A stretch of DNA of 46,571 nt from Sporosarcina sp. ZBG7A (GTDB lineage: Bacteria > Bacillota > Bacilli > Bacillales_A > Planococcaceae): contig NZ_JWIB01000051.1 of assembly GCF_000813425.1 (NCBI RefSeq), forward strand, positions 1-46,571. The letters are read 5' to 3'. The notes under the pieces are model-generated. The model was not told where the DNA came from, did no database searches, and was given only the letters and a program-made list of their open reading frames with translations. The translations under genes and the position numbers were made by a program. Numbering within the stretch: position 1 is the stretch's first letter; every line of letters begins with the position of its first letter. Below are positions 7,969 through 15,289 of this stretch, in pieces.

Positions 7969-7978
7969 GTTTTCTATA
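7949..7978 (+). promoter_or_regulatory. Promoter of the Rieske-FAD oxidoreductase gene
   Basis: TTGACA (7949-7954), 18-nt spacer, TCTATA (7973-7978). A GTACGTAC dyad lies within the spacer. The start codon is about 125 nt downstream. Confidence 0.5.
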
Positions 7979-8109
7979 TAGTTTCATTCTACTTGTTATA
8001 CATTAACAATTGATGAGAATCCGTGTATTTTCAATCCATTCCGTTAAATCTTTTGATTTCTGGCGAAGATGGACTTATATGAACTTAATGAACACGGAGG
8101 GAAATCACT

Positions 8110-9492
8110 ATGTTGAACTCACTCTGGCTTGAAACAGCCTATCCTCGCGACACCTATCTCCCGCCCTCTTCAGATACGACATGCGATGTTTGTATTATAG
8201 GAGGTGGATTATGCGGTCTCACAGCAGCATATTTGTTGGCAAAAGCCGGTAAAAAAGTGTTATTGCTTGAAAAGGATCGAATTCTTGAAGGAGCTTCCGG
8301 AAATACGACTGGGAAACTAACGACGCAGCATGATTTAGTCTATGCAGACCTCCTGAAGACATTCGGCGAGGAATCCGCAAAAGTCTATTATAAGACGAAC
8401 GATGCGGCAATTCGGTTCGCTCAGTCTATTGCTGAAGGTGACGAACTGCGTTCAACGAATTCTGTATTGTTCGCAAGTACTGACAGTGGAGTGGCAGCTT
8501 TAAGGAAAGAAGCGGATGCCTATAAAACACTTGGCATTCCATTTGATCGGCGTCTGAATTGTGAATTACCACTCTCCGTTAAAGAAACACTTACACTAAG
8601 TAATCAGGCACAGCTCCACCCTGTCAGATATGGTCAGCATATTGCAAAACTTGCTGTTTCTGAAGGTGCACAACTATGCGAAAAATCCGATGTTCGCTCT
8701 ATGGACTTGAAAGAGAAATCTCTACAACTCGCATCTGACATCGTTATTAACTTTGATGAGCTCCTGTTATGTACACATTATCCAATTGAAGCGCTACGTG
8801 GTATGAACATTTTGAAGCTGGAAGTAAAACGCTCCTATCTGATATCCGCACCTGCTGATATGCCGTTGCAAAGCCAGTACTTATCTGTAGATGAACCAAA
8901 ACGCTCAATTCGGACTGTATTCATCGACGGTCGTCCTCATTTTTTACTCGGGGGTGAGGATCATAAAGCAGGTGTCACGAGCGATACAGACCTCCACTAC
9001 AACCGACTGGCGGAAGAGTTGCAATCTGTCTACCATCTAGGGGAACCGGTCCATAGCTGGTCTGCACAAGATCCGTCAACTCCGGATTTAATCCCTTATG
9101 CAGGACCGATTTCAGCCGCAATGCCATATGTTCATATTTGTACAGGCTTCCGTAAATGGGGAATGACAAATTCCCTCGCAGCTGCCCAAATTGTCACTGA
9201 CCAGATTACAGGTCAACCGAACCCTGCCATCTCGCTATATGCACCTGATCGCACTGGCTTCGGTACACTTTTACTACAGGCTTTGAAAACGACGGGATTT
9301 GTATTAAAGGAATTTACCGGCGGTCACTTGACTCGTACGGATGCTCCTATTTGTACGCACATGGGATGTCGCACCCGTTGGAACAAAGGTGATGAAACCT
9401 GGGATTGTCCATGCCATGGCTCCCGTTTTAGAAAAGATGGTTCTGTATTAGAAGGTCCCGCAACACGTCCACTCGATTTGAAAAAGGACTAG
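8110..9492 (+). CDS. FAD-dependent oxidoreductase with C-terminal Rieske [2Fe-2S] domain (YhfW-like)
   Basis: 460-residue two-domain redox protein. Residues about 25-380 are a DAO-type FAD domain: the dinucleotide-binding motif is CDVCIIGGGLCGLTAAYLLA with the acidic LLLEKDR strand, followed by GASGNTTGKLT; near the end of the domain are DLIPYAGP and TGFRKWGMTNS. The C-terminal Rieske domain shows CTHMGC (Cys415, His417, Cys420) and CPCHGS (Cys433, Cys435, His436), so all four cluster ligands and both disulfide cysteines are present. B. subtilis YhfW has the same architecture; the substrate is unknown. ATG follows GGAGGGAAATCACT. It stands alone between a candidate operator and repeat array 2. 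Confidence 0.88.
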   Translation: MLNSLWLETAYPRDTYLPPSSDTTCDVCIIGGGLCGLTAAYLLAKAGKKVLLLEKDRILEGASGNTTGKLTTQHDLVYADLLKTFGEESAKVYYKTNDAAIRFAQSIAEGDELRSTNSVLFASTDSGVAALRKEADAYKTLGIPFDRRLNCELPLSVKETLTLSNQAQLHPVRYGQHIAKLAVSEGAQLCEKSDVRSMDLKEKSLQLASDIVINFDELLLCTHYPIEALRGMNILKLEVKRSYLISAPADMPLQSQYLSVDEPKRSIRTVFIDGRPHFLLGGEDHKAGVTSDTDLHYNRLAEELQSVYHLGEPVHSWSAQDPSTPDLIPYAGPISAAMPYVHICTGFRKWGMTNSLAAAQIVTDQITGQPNPAISLYAPDRTGFGTLLLQALKTTGFVLKEFTGGHLTRTDAPICTHMGCRTRWNKGDETWDCPCHGSRFRKDGSVLEGPATRPLDLKKD

Positions 9493-9506
9493 CGTTAAAT
9501 TGTGGA

Positions 9507-9632
9507 ATCGGCATTATGAACGGGAGTATCGGCAACCCCGACGGTTGAATCGGTATTATAAGTTGCGGAATCGGCAATACCAAAGCTTATATCGGAAGTT
9601 TCAAGGAATTAATCGGAATCCGAACACAATTC
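9507..9632. repeat. 21-nt phased intergenic repeat array 2
   Basis: The pentamer ATCGG starts at 9507, 9528, 9549, 9570, 9591 and 9612: six units at exactly 21-nt intervals. Typical unit: GGAATCGGCATTAT plus variable bases. The rest of each unit has diverged, but the phase is kept. It lies in the convergent gap between the Rieske-FAD gene and ppaC, before their shared terminator. No ribosome-binding site or credible ORF. Function unknown. Confidence 0.75.
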
Positions 9633-9651
9633 AACAGATACTTCCACTAAA

Positions 9652-9696
9652 AAAAGCTGTCTGGTGAGTGAACACGTCACTCTCCAGACAGCTTTT
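9652..9696. terminator. Bidirectional terminator (Rieske-FAD gene / ppaC)
   Basis: Long hairpin with arms AAAAGCTGTCTGG.TGAGTGA and TCACTC.CCAGACAGCTTTT, with A-runs on one side and T-runs on the other. It fits termination in both directions at this convergent junction. Confidence 0.85.
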
Positions 9697-9704
9697 CATC
9701 ATTT

Positions 9705-10631
9705 TCACTTAAATGCTTCCGTCAATACCGGAACGATTTGTTTCTTACGAGATACAATTCCGTTCAAAATCGCCATGTCATTCGCTGGTACTACCTTAAA
9801 CGCAGTCATTGCAGCAAATGCTTTCTCACCGATCGCAATTGCAATTGAATCGTTGTTAATAATATCCGTAATGACAAATAAGAATAAATCAAGTTTCTTC
9901 ACAGATACTACTTTCGTCAACAGTTCTGTCAACTCTTCCTTGCGATTCAACACATCATTCAAATCGACCGCATTGACTTGAGCGATTTCCATCGTCACAT
10001 CGGCGACCTCGAAAGTTTTCGCGTCGAGTGAAATGAGTTCTTCCAATGTTTTGCTGCTGAGATCTGCACCCGCCTTAAGCATGTCCAATCCGTAAACGTT
10101 TGCGTCCACGCCTGCGATTTCTGCAAGTTCGTCAGCTGCTTTCCGGTCTTCTTCAGTAAATGTTGGAGATTTGAACAACAACGAATCAGAAATGATTGCC
10201 GATAACATAAGTCCGGCAATATTTTTCGGAATCGCTACACCGTGCTCTTTAAACAACTTGTTTAAAATCGTCGCCGTACATCCAACCGGCTCGGCACGAT
10301 AGTAAAGGGGTTCGCTCGTTTGGAAATTTGCAATCCGGTGGTGGTCAATGACTTCAAGCACTTGAACGTCTTCAATATCATCTGCACTTTGCTGCTTTTC
10401 GTTATGGTCGACTAAAATGACTTTTGACGCTTCTGTTGCAGCGCGATCGATTTGTCGTGGTGCTTCAAAACCGAACGTTTCCAATGCAAACGCAGTCTCT
10501 TCAGAAACACTGCCAAGTCTTACAGCTTCTGCATCCACTCCGATTTGTTGTTTCAAATATGCGTATGTGATCGCAGAAGCGATTGAATCCGTATCGGGAT
10601 TTTTGTGACCAAATACAAGTACTTTGTTCAT
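9705..10631 (-). CDS. ppaC: Manganese-dependent inorganic pyrophosphatase (family II, PpaC)
   Basis: Cytoplasmic hydrolysis of pyrophosphate to phosphate, pulling biosynthetic reactions forward. The 308-residue length is that of the B. subtilis enzyme. Metal ligands of the DHH family are visible: GHKNPDTDS (His9, Asp13, Asp15), VDHNE, and DHH in VIDHHRIAN. The C-terminal substrate-binding segment ends with [10 protein letters not shown], containing the conserved SRKKQ. No CBS domains are inserted. ATG 10631 follows AGGAGG by eight bases. Monocistronic. Confidence 0.97.
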   Translation of the reverse strand: MNKVLVFGHKNPDTDSIASAITYAYLKQQIGVDAEAVRLGSVSEETAFALETFGFEAPRQIDRAATEASKVILVDHNEKQQSADDIEDVQVLEVIDHHRIANFQTSEPLYYRAEPVGCTATILNKLFKEHGVAIPKNIAGLMLSAIISDSLLFKSPTFTEEDRKAADELAEIAGVDANVYGLDMLKAGADLSSKTLEELISLDAKTFEVADVTMEIAQVNAVDLNDVLNRKEELTELLTKVVSVKKLDLFLFVITDIINNDSIAIAIGEKAFAAMTAFKVVPANDMAILNGIVSRKKQIVPVLTEAFK

Positions 10632-10682
10632 AAGTGAATTCCTCCTAATGTCTTTACCTATTGCATCTTTCTTATCTTACCA

Positions 10683-11129
10683 TCACGACAAGGGCGGCGG
10701 AAACAGAAGCATCCCGATTTCATCTTTATTTTGCACAAAATCTGCAATTGTATAACGGTCCAACACCGCTAAATACGCGTGCAAAGCTTCCTTCAAAACC
10801 CCTTTCAGCTGACAAACAGGTGCAAGGACACACTGATTCGATTCCCGATTAAAGCATTCCACCAATTGAAAATCGTCTTCCGTCTTGCGAACAACATTTC
10901 CTACATTAATATGTTCTGGTCGGACTTTCAAACGGATCCCGCCCCCTCTACCACGGACTGTTTCAATGAAACCCGCCTTGCCGAGTTCATGCACGACTTT
11001 TGTTAAATGATTTTTTGAAATCGTGAATGCCTCGGATATTTCTGCTACAGTTGATAATTCGCCTTCTGGCTTGGCAGCCAAAAAAATCAAAACTCGCAAC
11101 GAGTAGTCTGTATAGAGCGTCAACCGCAT
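10683..11129 (-). CDS. nsrR: Nitric-oxide-sensing Rrf2-family repressor NsrR
   Basis: Fe-S-cluster transcriptional repressor that controls NO detoxification. The 148-residue protein starts MRLTLYTDYSLRVL and has the Rrf2 winged helix (ISKNHLTKVVHELG recognition region, then GRGGGIRL wing). Three cluster cysteines, Cys92, Cys100 and Cys106 (ECF...QC...PVC), match B. subtilis NsrR in position. Start: the ATG at 11129 matches the family N-terminus and follows GGTGA; an ATG at 11141 is only one base after AGAAAG. It is divergent from hmp, its classic target, with a candidate operator between them. Confidence 0.9.
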   Translation of the reverse strand: MRLTLYTDYSLRVLIFLAAKPEGELSTVAEISEAFTISKNHLTKVVHELGKAGFIETVRGRGGGIRLKVRPEHINVGNVVRKTEDDFQLVECFNRESNQCVLAPVCQLKGVLKEALHAYLAVLDRYTIADFVQNKDEIGMLLFPPPLS

Positions 11130-11169
11130 CTCGTTCACCATTCTTTCTATAAGATCCTACGTTTTTGTC

Positions 11170-11232
11170 CATTCATTGAATGAAATGTGACTAAAATTCG
11201 AACTGTCTTTAAAGATGTATTTTTTATATAGC
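11170..11232. promoter_or_regulatory. nsrR-hmp intergenic regulatory region with candidate NsrR site
   Basis: AAGATGTATTTTTTATATAGC at 11212-11232 is AT-rich, and its left half, AAGATGTATTTT, resembles known NsrR half-sites. It lies about 60 nt before hmp. A second element, CATTCA T TGAATG, is a perfect 6-bp dyad at 11170-11182, closer to nsrR. I see no clear consensus -35/-10 pair. The NsrR assignment is inferred from the gene pair. Confidence 0.45.
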
Positions 11233-11289
11233 TTTTCTAATTCATTAGGATTATGCTTAATTCATCAACTACGAGAGGTCGTGTCAATT

Positions 11290-12477
11290 ATGTTATCCCA
11301 AGAAAAAATTGATATTATTAAATCCACTGTACCTGTTCTAGAGCAACATGGCAAAACAATCACAACAGTTTTTTACAAAAATATGTTCGAGGCGCATCCA
11401 GAGCTACTGAACGTGTTCAACCACGTCAACCAAGCACAAGGTCGCCAACAAACCGCACTTGCAAATACTGTACTCGCAGCTGCAAAACATATAGATAACT
11501 TGGGTGCAATCATCCCTGCAGTTGTTCAAATCGCCAACAAACACGTATCTCTCGGTATCCTTCCAGAACAATATCCAATCGTCGGTAAGTATCTTCTTGG
11601 AGCCATCAAAGAAGTACTTGGAGACGCAGCAACTCCTGAAATCCTTGGTGCGTGGGAAGAAGCATATGGCATAATCGCTGACGCATTCATCGGCGTAGAA
11701 AAGTCCATGTACGATGAGATGGCAGCTGAAGAAGGCGGCTGGAAATTGTTCAAAGGTTTTGTCCTTGCTGATAAAATCAAAGAAAGTGAAGTTATTACAT
11801 CTTTCTACTTCAAACCAGTCGACGGTGGTAAAGTGCCAACCTACAAACCAGGTCAATACATCAGCATCAAGCTTGAAATTCCTGGTGAGAAAAATACGTT
11901 GATCCGTCAATATAGTCTTTCCCAAGCGCCGAATGGTGAGTCATTCCGTATCTCTGTAAAACGCGAAGCGGATAACAACCCAAATGGGAAAGCATCCGTT
12001 TTCCTTCATGACCAGTTAAACGTTGGTGATATCGTTGAGCTTAGCGCTCCAGCTGGCGATTTCTACCTAGACGTAGCGAACACTACACCTGTCACACTAA
12101 TCAGCGGTGGTGTTGGAGTGACTCCGATGATGGCAATGTACGAAACAATTGCAACAACTACACCAGAACGTCCTGTAGCATTCCTACACTCTGCTCGGAC
12201 TCGCAGCCACCAAGCATTCGACAAAGTCGTTCGCGAAATGGACGAATCTCTTGCAACTTCAAGCTATGCAGCGCTTTACTCTGAAGAAGGTGACGGGTTC
12301 ATCAACCGTGAATTCCTTGAGAAAAACGTTAAAGAAGGAAGCGACGTTTACGTTTGTGGTCCGACTCCATTCATGCAAGCAGTAATTAGTGAATTGTATG
12401 CAATGGGTATCGACAAAGAAAAAGTACACTTTGAATTCTTTGGTCCTGCTGTACAACTAAACCTTGCACATGCTTAA
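11290..12477 (+). CDS. hmp: Flavohemoglobin Hmp (nitric oxide dioxygenase)
   Basis: Oxidises NO to nitrate with O2 and NAD(P)H in the cytoplasm. The 395-residue protein has a globin domain (residues 1-137, with proximal His in NKHVSLGI), an FAD-binding barrel (RQYSLSQAPNG) and an NAD-binding domain (GGVGVTPMMAM, HSARTRS, VCGPTPFM, ending FEFFGP). This is the full family architecture. ATG 11290 gives the family N-terminus MLSQEKIDIIKSTVPVLE. GAGAGG lies 11-12 nt upstream, so an in-frame GTG at 11281 cannot be fully excluded. Likely repressed by the adjacent NsrR. Followed by a strong terminator. Confidence 0.97.
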   Translation: MLSQEKIDIIKSTVPVLEQHGKTITTVFYKNMFEAHPELLNVFNHVNQAQGRQQTALANTVLAAAKHIDNLGAIIPAVVQIANKHVSLGILPEQYPIVGKYLLGAIKEVLGDAATPEILGAWEEAYGIIADAFIGVEKSMYDEMAAEEGGWKLFKGFVLADKIKESEVITSFYFKPVDGGKVPTYKPGQYISIKLEIPGEKNTLIRQYSLSQAPNGESFRISVKREADNNPNGKASVFLHDQLNVGDIVELSAPAGDFYLDVANTTPVTLISGGVGVTPMMAMYETIATTTPERPVAFLHSARTRSHQAFDKVVREMDESLATSSYAALYSEEGDGFINREFLEKNVKEGSDVYVCGPTPFMQAVISELYAMGIDKEKVHFEFFGPAVQLNLAHA

Positions 12478-12486
12478 TAAACAAAA

Positions 12487-12520
12487 ACAAGCCGTCATCG
12501 CTAGTGCGATGACGGCTTGT
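12487..12520. terminator. Bidirectional terminator (hmp / ykvI)
   Basis: Perfect 15-bp stem ACAAGCCGTCATCGC / GCGATGACGGCTTGT with loop TAGT, A-run before and T-run after. It sits between convergent genes. Confidence 0.92.
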
Positions 12521-12524
12521 TTTT

Positions 12525-13586
12525 CTATTTTATACTGTGCAGTGCCTTTTTAGGTAATCTGAAAGATGCGATGAGCAACGTAAGCATGAGGAACAGCCCA
12601 ATATTCCCTATAAACGGATACAAAAAGTCAAGTAATGCTGAGAATCCGAAGAAACTGAGTCCAAAACCAATGACGAGTACGACGAGTACGAACACGCGGA
12701 AACGCGGAGTCCCTCGACGCACAAACCGTGCTCCAAACGAATAGAACATGCTGACTGCCGTATTGAAAATCATGCCATACATAACAACCGCCATCAGGAT
12801 GGCCAAAATTGGTGAAATGTCATTGATGATTGCAAGCATTGGTAAGTCCGCATCTTTTACAACATCGATTTTCGAGAAGATGGCTAAATGACTGAGTAAA
12901 ATCATGATTCCAAGCCCTAGCCCGCCAACAAGCCCACCAAGCGCTGCTGCTTTTTCATCTTTCTCAGCTCCGCCCATGACGAGTGCCATTGAGGCCCCCA
13001 CAGCCATATTGAACGATACGTAGTTAATTGCTGAGAACCACCAATTCGGCAAAGGTGTTTGGACTGACGTTGCCACACTGTTCAGGCTCGAGAACGAGTC
13101 CGTCATGTTTGTGAGGCAATAGACTGAAACGATGACGACCGCAAGTATGAGGAATGGTGTAACACTCCCGATAACAGCCACGACACGATCGACTTTTAAT
13201 AATACCGTTAAAAACACCAAAATAACCATAAGCAAGCTTCCTACGAAAGGCGGGAGTCCAAATTGCTGATTCAAGTTCGAACCCGCACCTGCAATCATGA
13301 CTACGCCTACTGAAAATAACGTGATGACTATAACGGCATCGACTATTATTCCGAGGTATTTCCCACTGATTGTATAGACGGCTTCTTTATGAGAGGTAGT
13401 TTGCATCCGACTCCCTATCCGCGTAAGGACCATCCCAAAATACGCAAACAGGACAGTGGAGATGATGGCTCCTATAATTCCAAGCAATCCGAAACTTGTA
13501 AAATATTGAACAATCTCTTTCCCCGAAGCAAAACCAGCTCCGACGATAATTCCAATAAATGCGCTTCCCATCTTTAAAACTTTCAA
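12525..13586 (-). CDS. ykvI: YkvI-family membrane protein (APC/LeuT-fold transporter-like)
   Basis: 353-residue integral membrane protein with about ten transmembrane segments, similar to B. subtilis YkvI. The first segment carries GSAFIGIIVGAGFASGKEIVQYF, the unwound-helix type motif of LeuT-fold transporters. The substrate is not established. The start is TTG at 13586 (MKVLKMGSAF), seven bases after TTAGGGGGA; the nearby ATG at 13590 is in another frame, so a TTG start is the best reading. It follows a 51-aa membrane protein gene by 41 nt in the same direction, probably one operon. Confidence 0.8.
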   Translation of the reverse strand: MKVLKMGSAFIGIIVGAGFASGKEIVQYFTSFGLLGIIGAIISTVLFAYFGMVLTRIGSRMQTTSHKEAVYTISGKYLGIIVDAVIVITLFSVGVVMIAGAGSNLNQQFGLPPFVGSLLMVILVFLTVLLKVDRVVAVIGSVTPFLILAVVIVSVYCLTNMTDSFSSLNSVATSVQTPLPNWWFSAINYVSFNMAVGASMALVMGGAEKDEKAAALGGLVGGLGLGIMILLSHLAIFSKIDVVKDADLPMLAIINDISPILAILMAVVMYGMIFNTAVSMFYSFGARFVRRGTPRFRVFVLVVLVIGFGLSFFGFSALLDFLYPFIGNIGLFLMLTLLIASFRLPKKALHSIK

Positions 13587-13627
13587 GCATTTTCCCCCTA
13601 ATTCGTATACACGTTGGAACAAACGGT

Positions 13628-13783
13628 TTATTTCTTTCTCTTTAAATCTTCTGAAATTTCCTCAAGAATCTCTTCCAGTCTTTTCAGTCTAGCTGAATTG
13701 TCTATTGCATTCCGTACGACAAAATAGAGCATAAACGAAAACAGAACGAAGGTGATAACGAGCACCAACAACCATTCACCCAA
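13628..13783 (-). CDS. Small single-pass membrane protein upstream of ykvI (51 aa)
   Basis: Small gene starting at TTG 13783, eight bases after a perfect AGGAGG (13797-13792), ending at TAA 13628. Residues about 3-23 (EWLLVLVITFVLFSFMLYFV) form one transmembrane helix. Residues 24-51 are charged and look like an amphipathic or coiled-coil helix (RLKRLEEILEEISEDLKRKK). I do not recognise the family. The strong ribosome-binding site, the clean helix-plus-coil architecture and the 41-nt gap to ykvI argue that it is real. It may be an accessory subunit of the YkvI protein; this is inference. Confidence 0.75.
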   Translation of the reverse strand: MGEWLLVLVITFVLFSFMLYFVVRNAIDNSARLKRLEEILEEISEDLKRKK

Positions 13784-13883
13784 TGATCCAGCCTCCTGTC
13801 TTGCCACTTTTCAGGCTATTCTAGCTATGTATACTACTTCGTTTAATTTACCACTCCTTTAAAGCGTTTTCAACTCACCGAAA

Positions 13884-13907
13884 AGAAGACCCACAAAGGG
13901 GCCTTCT
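13884..13907 (-). terminator. Terminator after the PfpI-type gene
   Basis: Minus-strand hairpin AGAAGGCCC / GGGTCTTCT with a six-base loop, followed by TTTTC. Confidence 0.7.
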
Positions 13908-13931
13908 CATAAGTACGTCTATTTTCACTTA

Positions 13932-14447
13932 TTATGCTTCTAGTAACTTGAGTGCTTCACGGTTAAACGCAGGGATATCTTCCGGCTGACGGCTTGTGAC
14001 AAGTTGGTTGTGACAAACCACAACTTCTTTGTCATGGAATTTAGTACCTGCATATTCCATGTCAACGCGAATTGACTTATACCCTGTCGCGTCACGACCT
14101 TCCAAAGCCTTTGCAGTAATCAGCAGCTGTGGTCCGTGACAAATCGCAAATACGGGTTTGTCTGCATCCATGAAGGCTTTCGCGAAGTTGACGAAACGGT
14201 CATCTGCACGGAGCTGATCCGGAGAAAAACCACCCGGGATGAACAATGCATCGAAATCTTCCGGCTTCACTTCGTTAATGCCTTTGTCGATCCTGACAGG
14301 CGTACCTTTTTTCATACCTTTAACGACAGTGCCTGCTTCATTTTCTATAGTAACTACCTCATGACCAGCATCTTGGAAAGCCTTCGCTGGGTCTGCGTAC
14401 TCTGAGTCCTCAAACATATTTGTAAGTACAGTTGCAATCTTAGCCAT
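13932..14447 (-). CDS. PfpI/DJ-1 family stress protein (YfkM-like)
   Basis: 171-residue cytoplasmic protein of the DJ-1/PfpI superfamily, similar to B. subtilis general stress protein YfkM. The nucleophile elbow FAICHGPQLL holds the catalytic Cys (about residue 104), followed by LIPGGFSPD-type family sequence upstream and CHNQLVTSRQPEDIPAF downstream. An early Glu in FEDSEY is the usual partner. Family members have been described as proteases, deglycases or chaperones; which applies is unresolved. ATG 14447 gives the family start MAKIATVL; GTGs at 14453 and 14459 are alternatives near AAGGAG. Transcribed alone. Confidence 0.88.
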   Translation of the reverse strand: MAKIATVLTNMFEDSEYADPAKAFQDAGHEVVTIENEAGTVVKGMKKGTPVRIDKGINEVKPEDFDALFIPGGFSPDQLRADDRFVNFAKAFMDADKPVFAICHGPQLLITAKALEGRDATGYKSIRVDMEYAGTKFHDKEVVVCHNQLVTSRQPEDIPAFNREALKLLEA

Positions 14448-14523
14448 TTTCACATGCACTCCTTTTAGTTAATTAAGTTTTGTCTCTCCTTCATTATTTT
14501 CCACATCTCTTCCCAAACTAAAC

Positions 14524-15138
14524 CTACGGACGGAATTTAGAAACAAATGCATTGTCTTTTTCATAAAATCGCCAAGGATAGTGCGCTGCTTCACCAGCAT
14601 TCGCTATGCCGATACGCGAGCTTGTTACAACTTCACCTACCGCATCTGATTTTGCGATGAACAAAGGTCGATTTGTCCAATGATGACCGTAATAATTCAT
14701 CGTGATCCCAAGTGCTTTAGACAATTTCCCTGGTCCGTTTGTCCAATCTTTCATAGTGAGATTTTCTCCCCTACGTTCGCGCATGAATTCCAATCCTTCA
14801 ACCGGCTCACCTGCGCGAATTAGAATCGCATGTGGTGTCCCAACCGGTCCACAGACAACGTTCATCAAGGTATGCGTATGCATTTGATAGGTATACACAC
14901 CTCCCGCCTCTCCAAACATCACTTCCGTTCGCTTTGTTCTACGATTTTGAAAGCTATGTGCTGCCTGATCTTCAGCTCCATGATAGGCCTCTGTTTCTAC
15001 AATGCGTACAACTACAGGACCTGTCGGGAGTTCATGAACAATCAGTTGGCCAATTAAGTCTCGGGCAAGTTCCAATACTGGGCGTTCAAAAAATTGTTGC
15101 TCAACTGGCTCGTGGATAAGTATCACTCCTTCTATCAT
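14524..15138 (-). CDS. DNA-3-methyladenine glycosylase (Aag/Mpg family)
   Basis: Base excision repair enzyme that removes alkylated purines from DNA. About 200 residues, as in bacterial Aag proteins. Family motifs: ARDLIGQLIV, IVETEAYHGAEDQAAHSF (catalytic Glu in ETEAY), VYTYQMHTHTLMNVV (Tyr that intercalates), AILIRAGEP, and NGPGKLSKALGI. The start is unclear. ATG 15138 has no upstream ribosome-binding site, while a good AGAAGGAG lies just after it with no ATG, GTG or TTG at the right distance in frame (the codon at 15117 is ATC). The N-terminus could therefore be a few residues shorter. Confidence 0.9.
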   Translation of the reverse strand: MIEGVILIHEPVEQQFFERPVLELARDLIGQLIVHELPTGPVVVRIVETEAYHGAEDQAAHSFQNRRTKRTEVMFGEAGGVYTYQMHTHTLMNVVCGPVGTPHAILIRAGEPVEGLEFMRERRGENLTMKDWTNGPGKLSKALGITMNYYGHHWTNRPLFIAKSDAVGEVVTSSRIGIANAGEAAHYPWRFYEKDNAFVSKFRP

Positions 15139-15257
15139 TCAACAACTGCAAATTTTACAAAACTCTGTTCGCCAGTTGAAAATGGATTCAATGTATTTAA
15201 AGGTCTACCCATGTTTCATTATTTACAATCCATCCACGAAGCGGTTCTGGAAAATAC

Positions 15258-15288
15258 AAACGGACCTTCCTGACCGAAAGGTCCGTTT
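15258..15288 (-). terminator. Terminator after the BmrA-like ABC exporter gene
   Basis: 11-bp stem AAACGGACCTT / AAGGTCCGTTT immediately after the stop codon. Confidence 0.8.
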
Positions 15289-15289
15289 T

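Noticed and set aside
8110..9492. Truncated or frameshifted YhfW homolog
   Set aside because: It is somewhat shorter than B. subtilis YhfW, but both domains and all Rieske ligands are intact, so it is a complete gene.
11404..11925. 173-codon minus-strand frame inside hmp
   Set aside because: Antisense shadow of a full-length, highly conserved flavohemoglobin gene.
13387..13590. 67-codon frame starting ATG 13590 near the ykvI start
   Set aside because: It shares the ykvI ribosome-binding site but runs out of frame through the conserved first helix; the TTG frame carries the family sequence.
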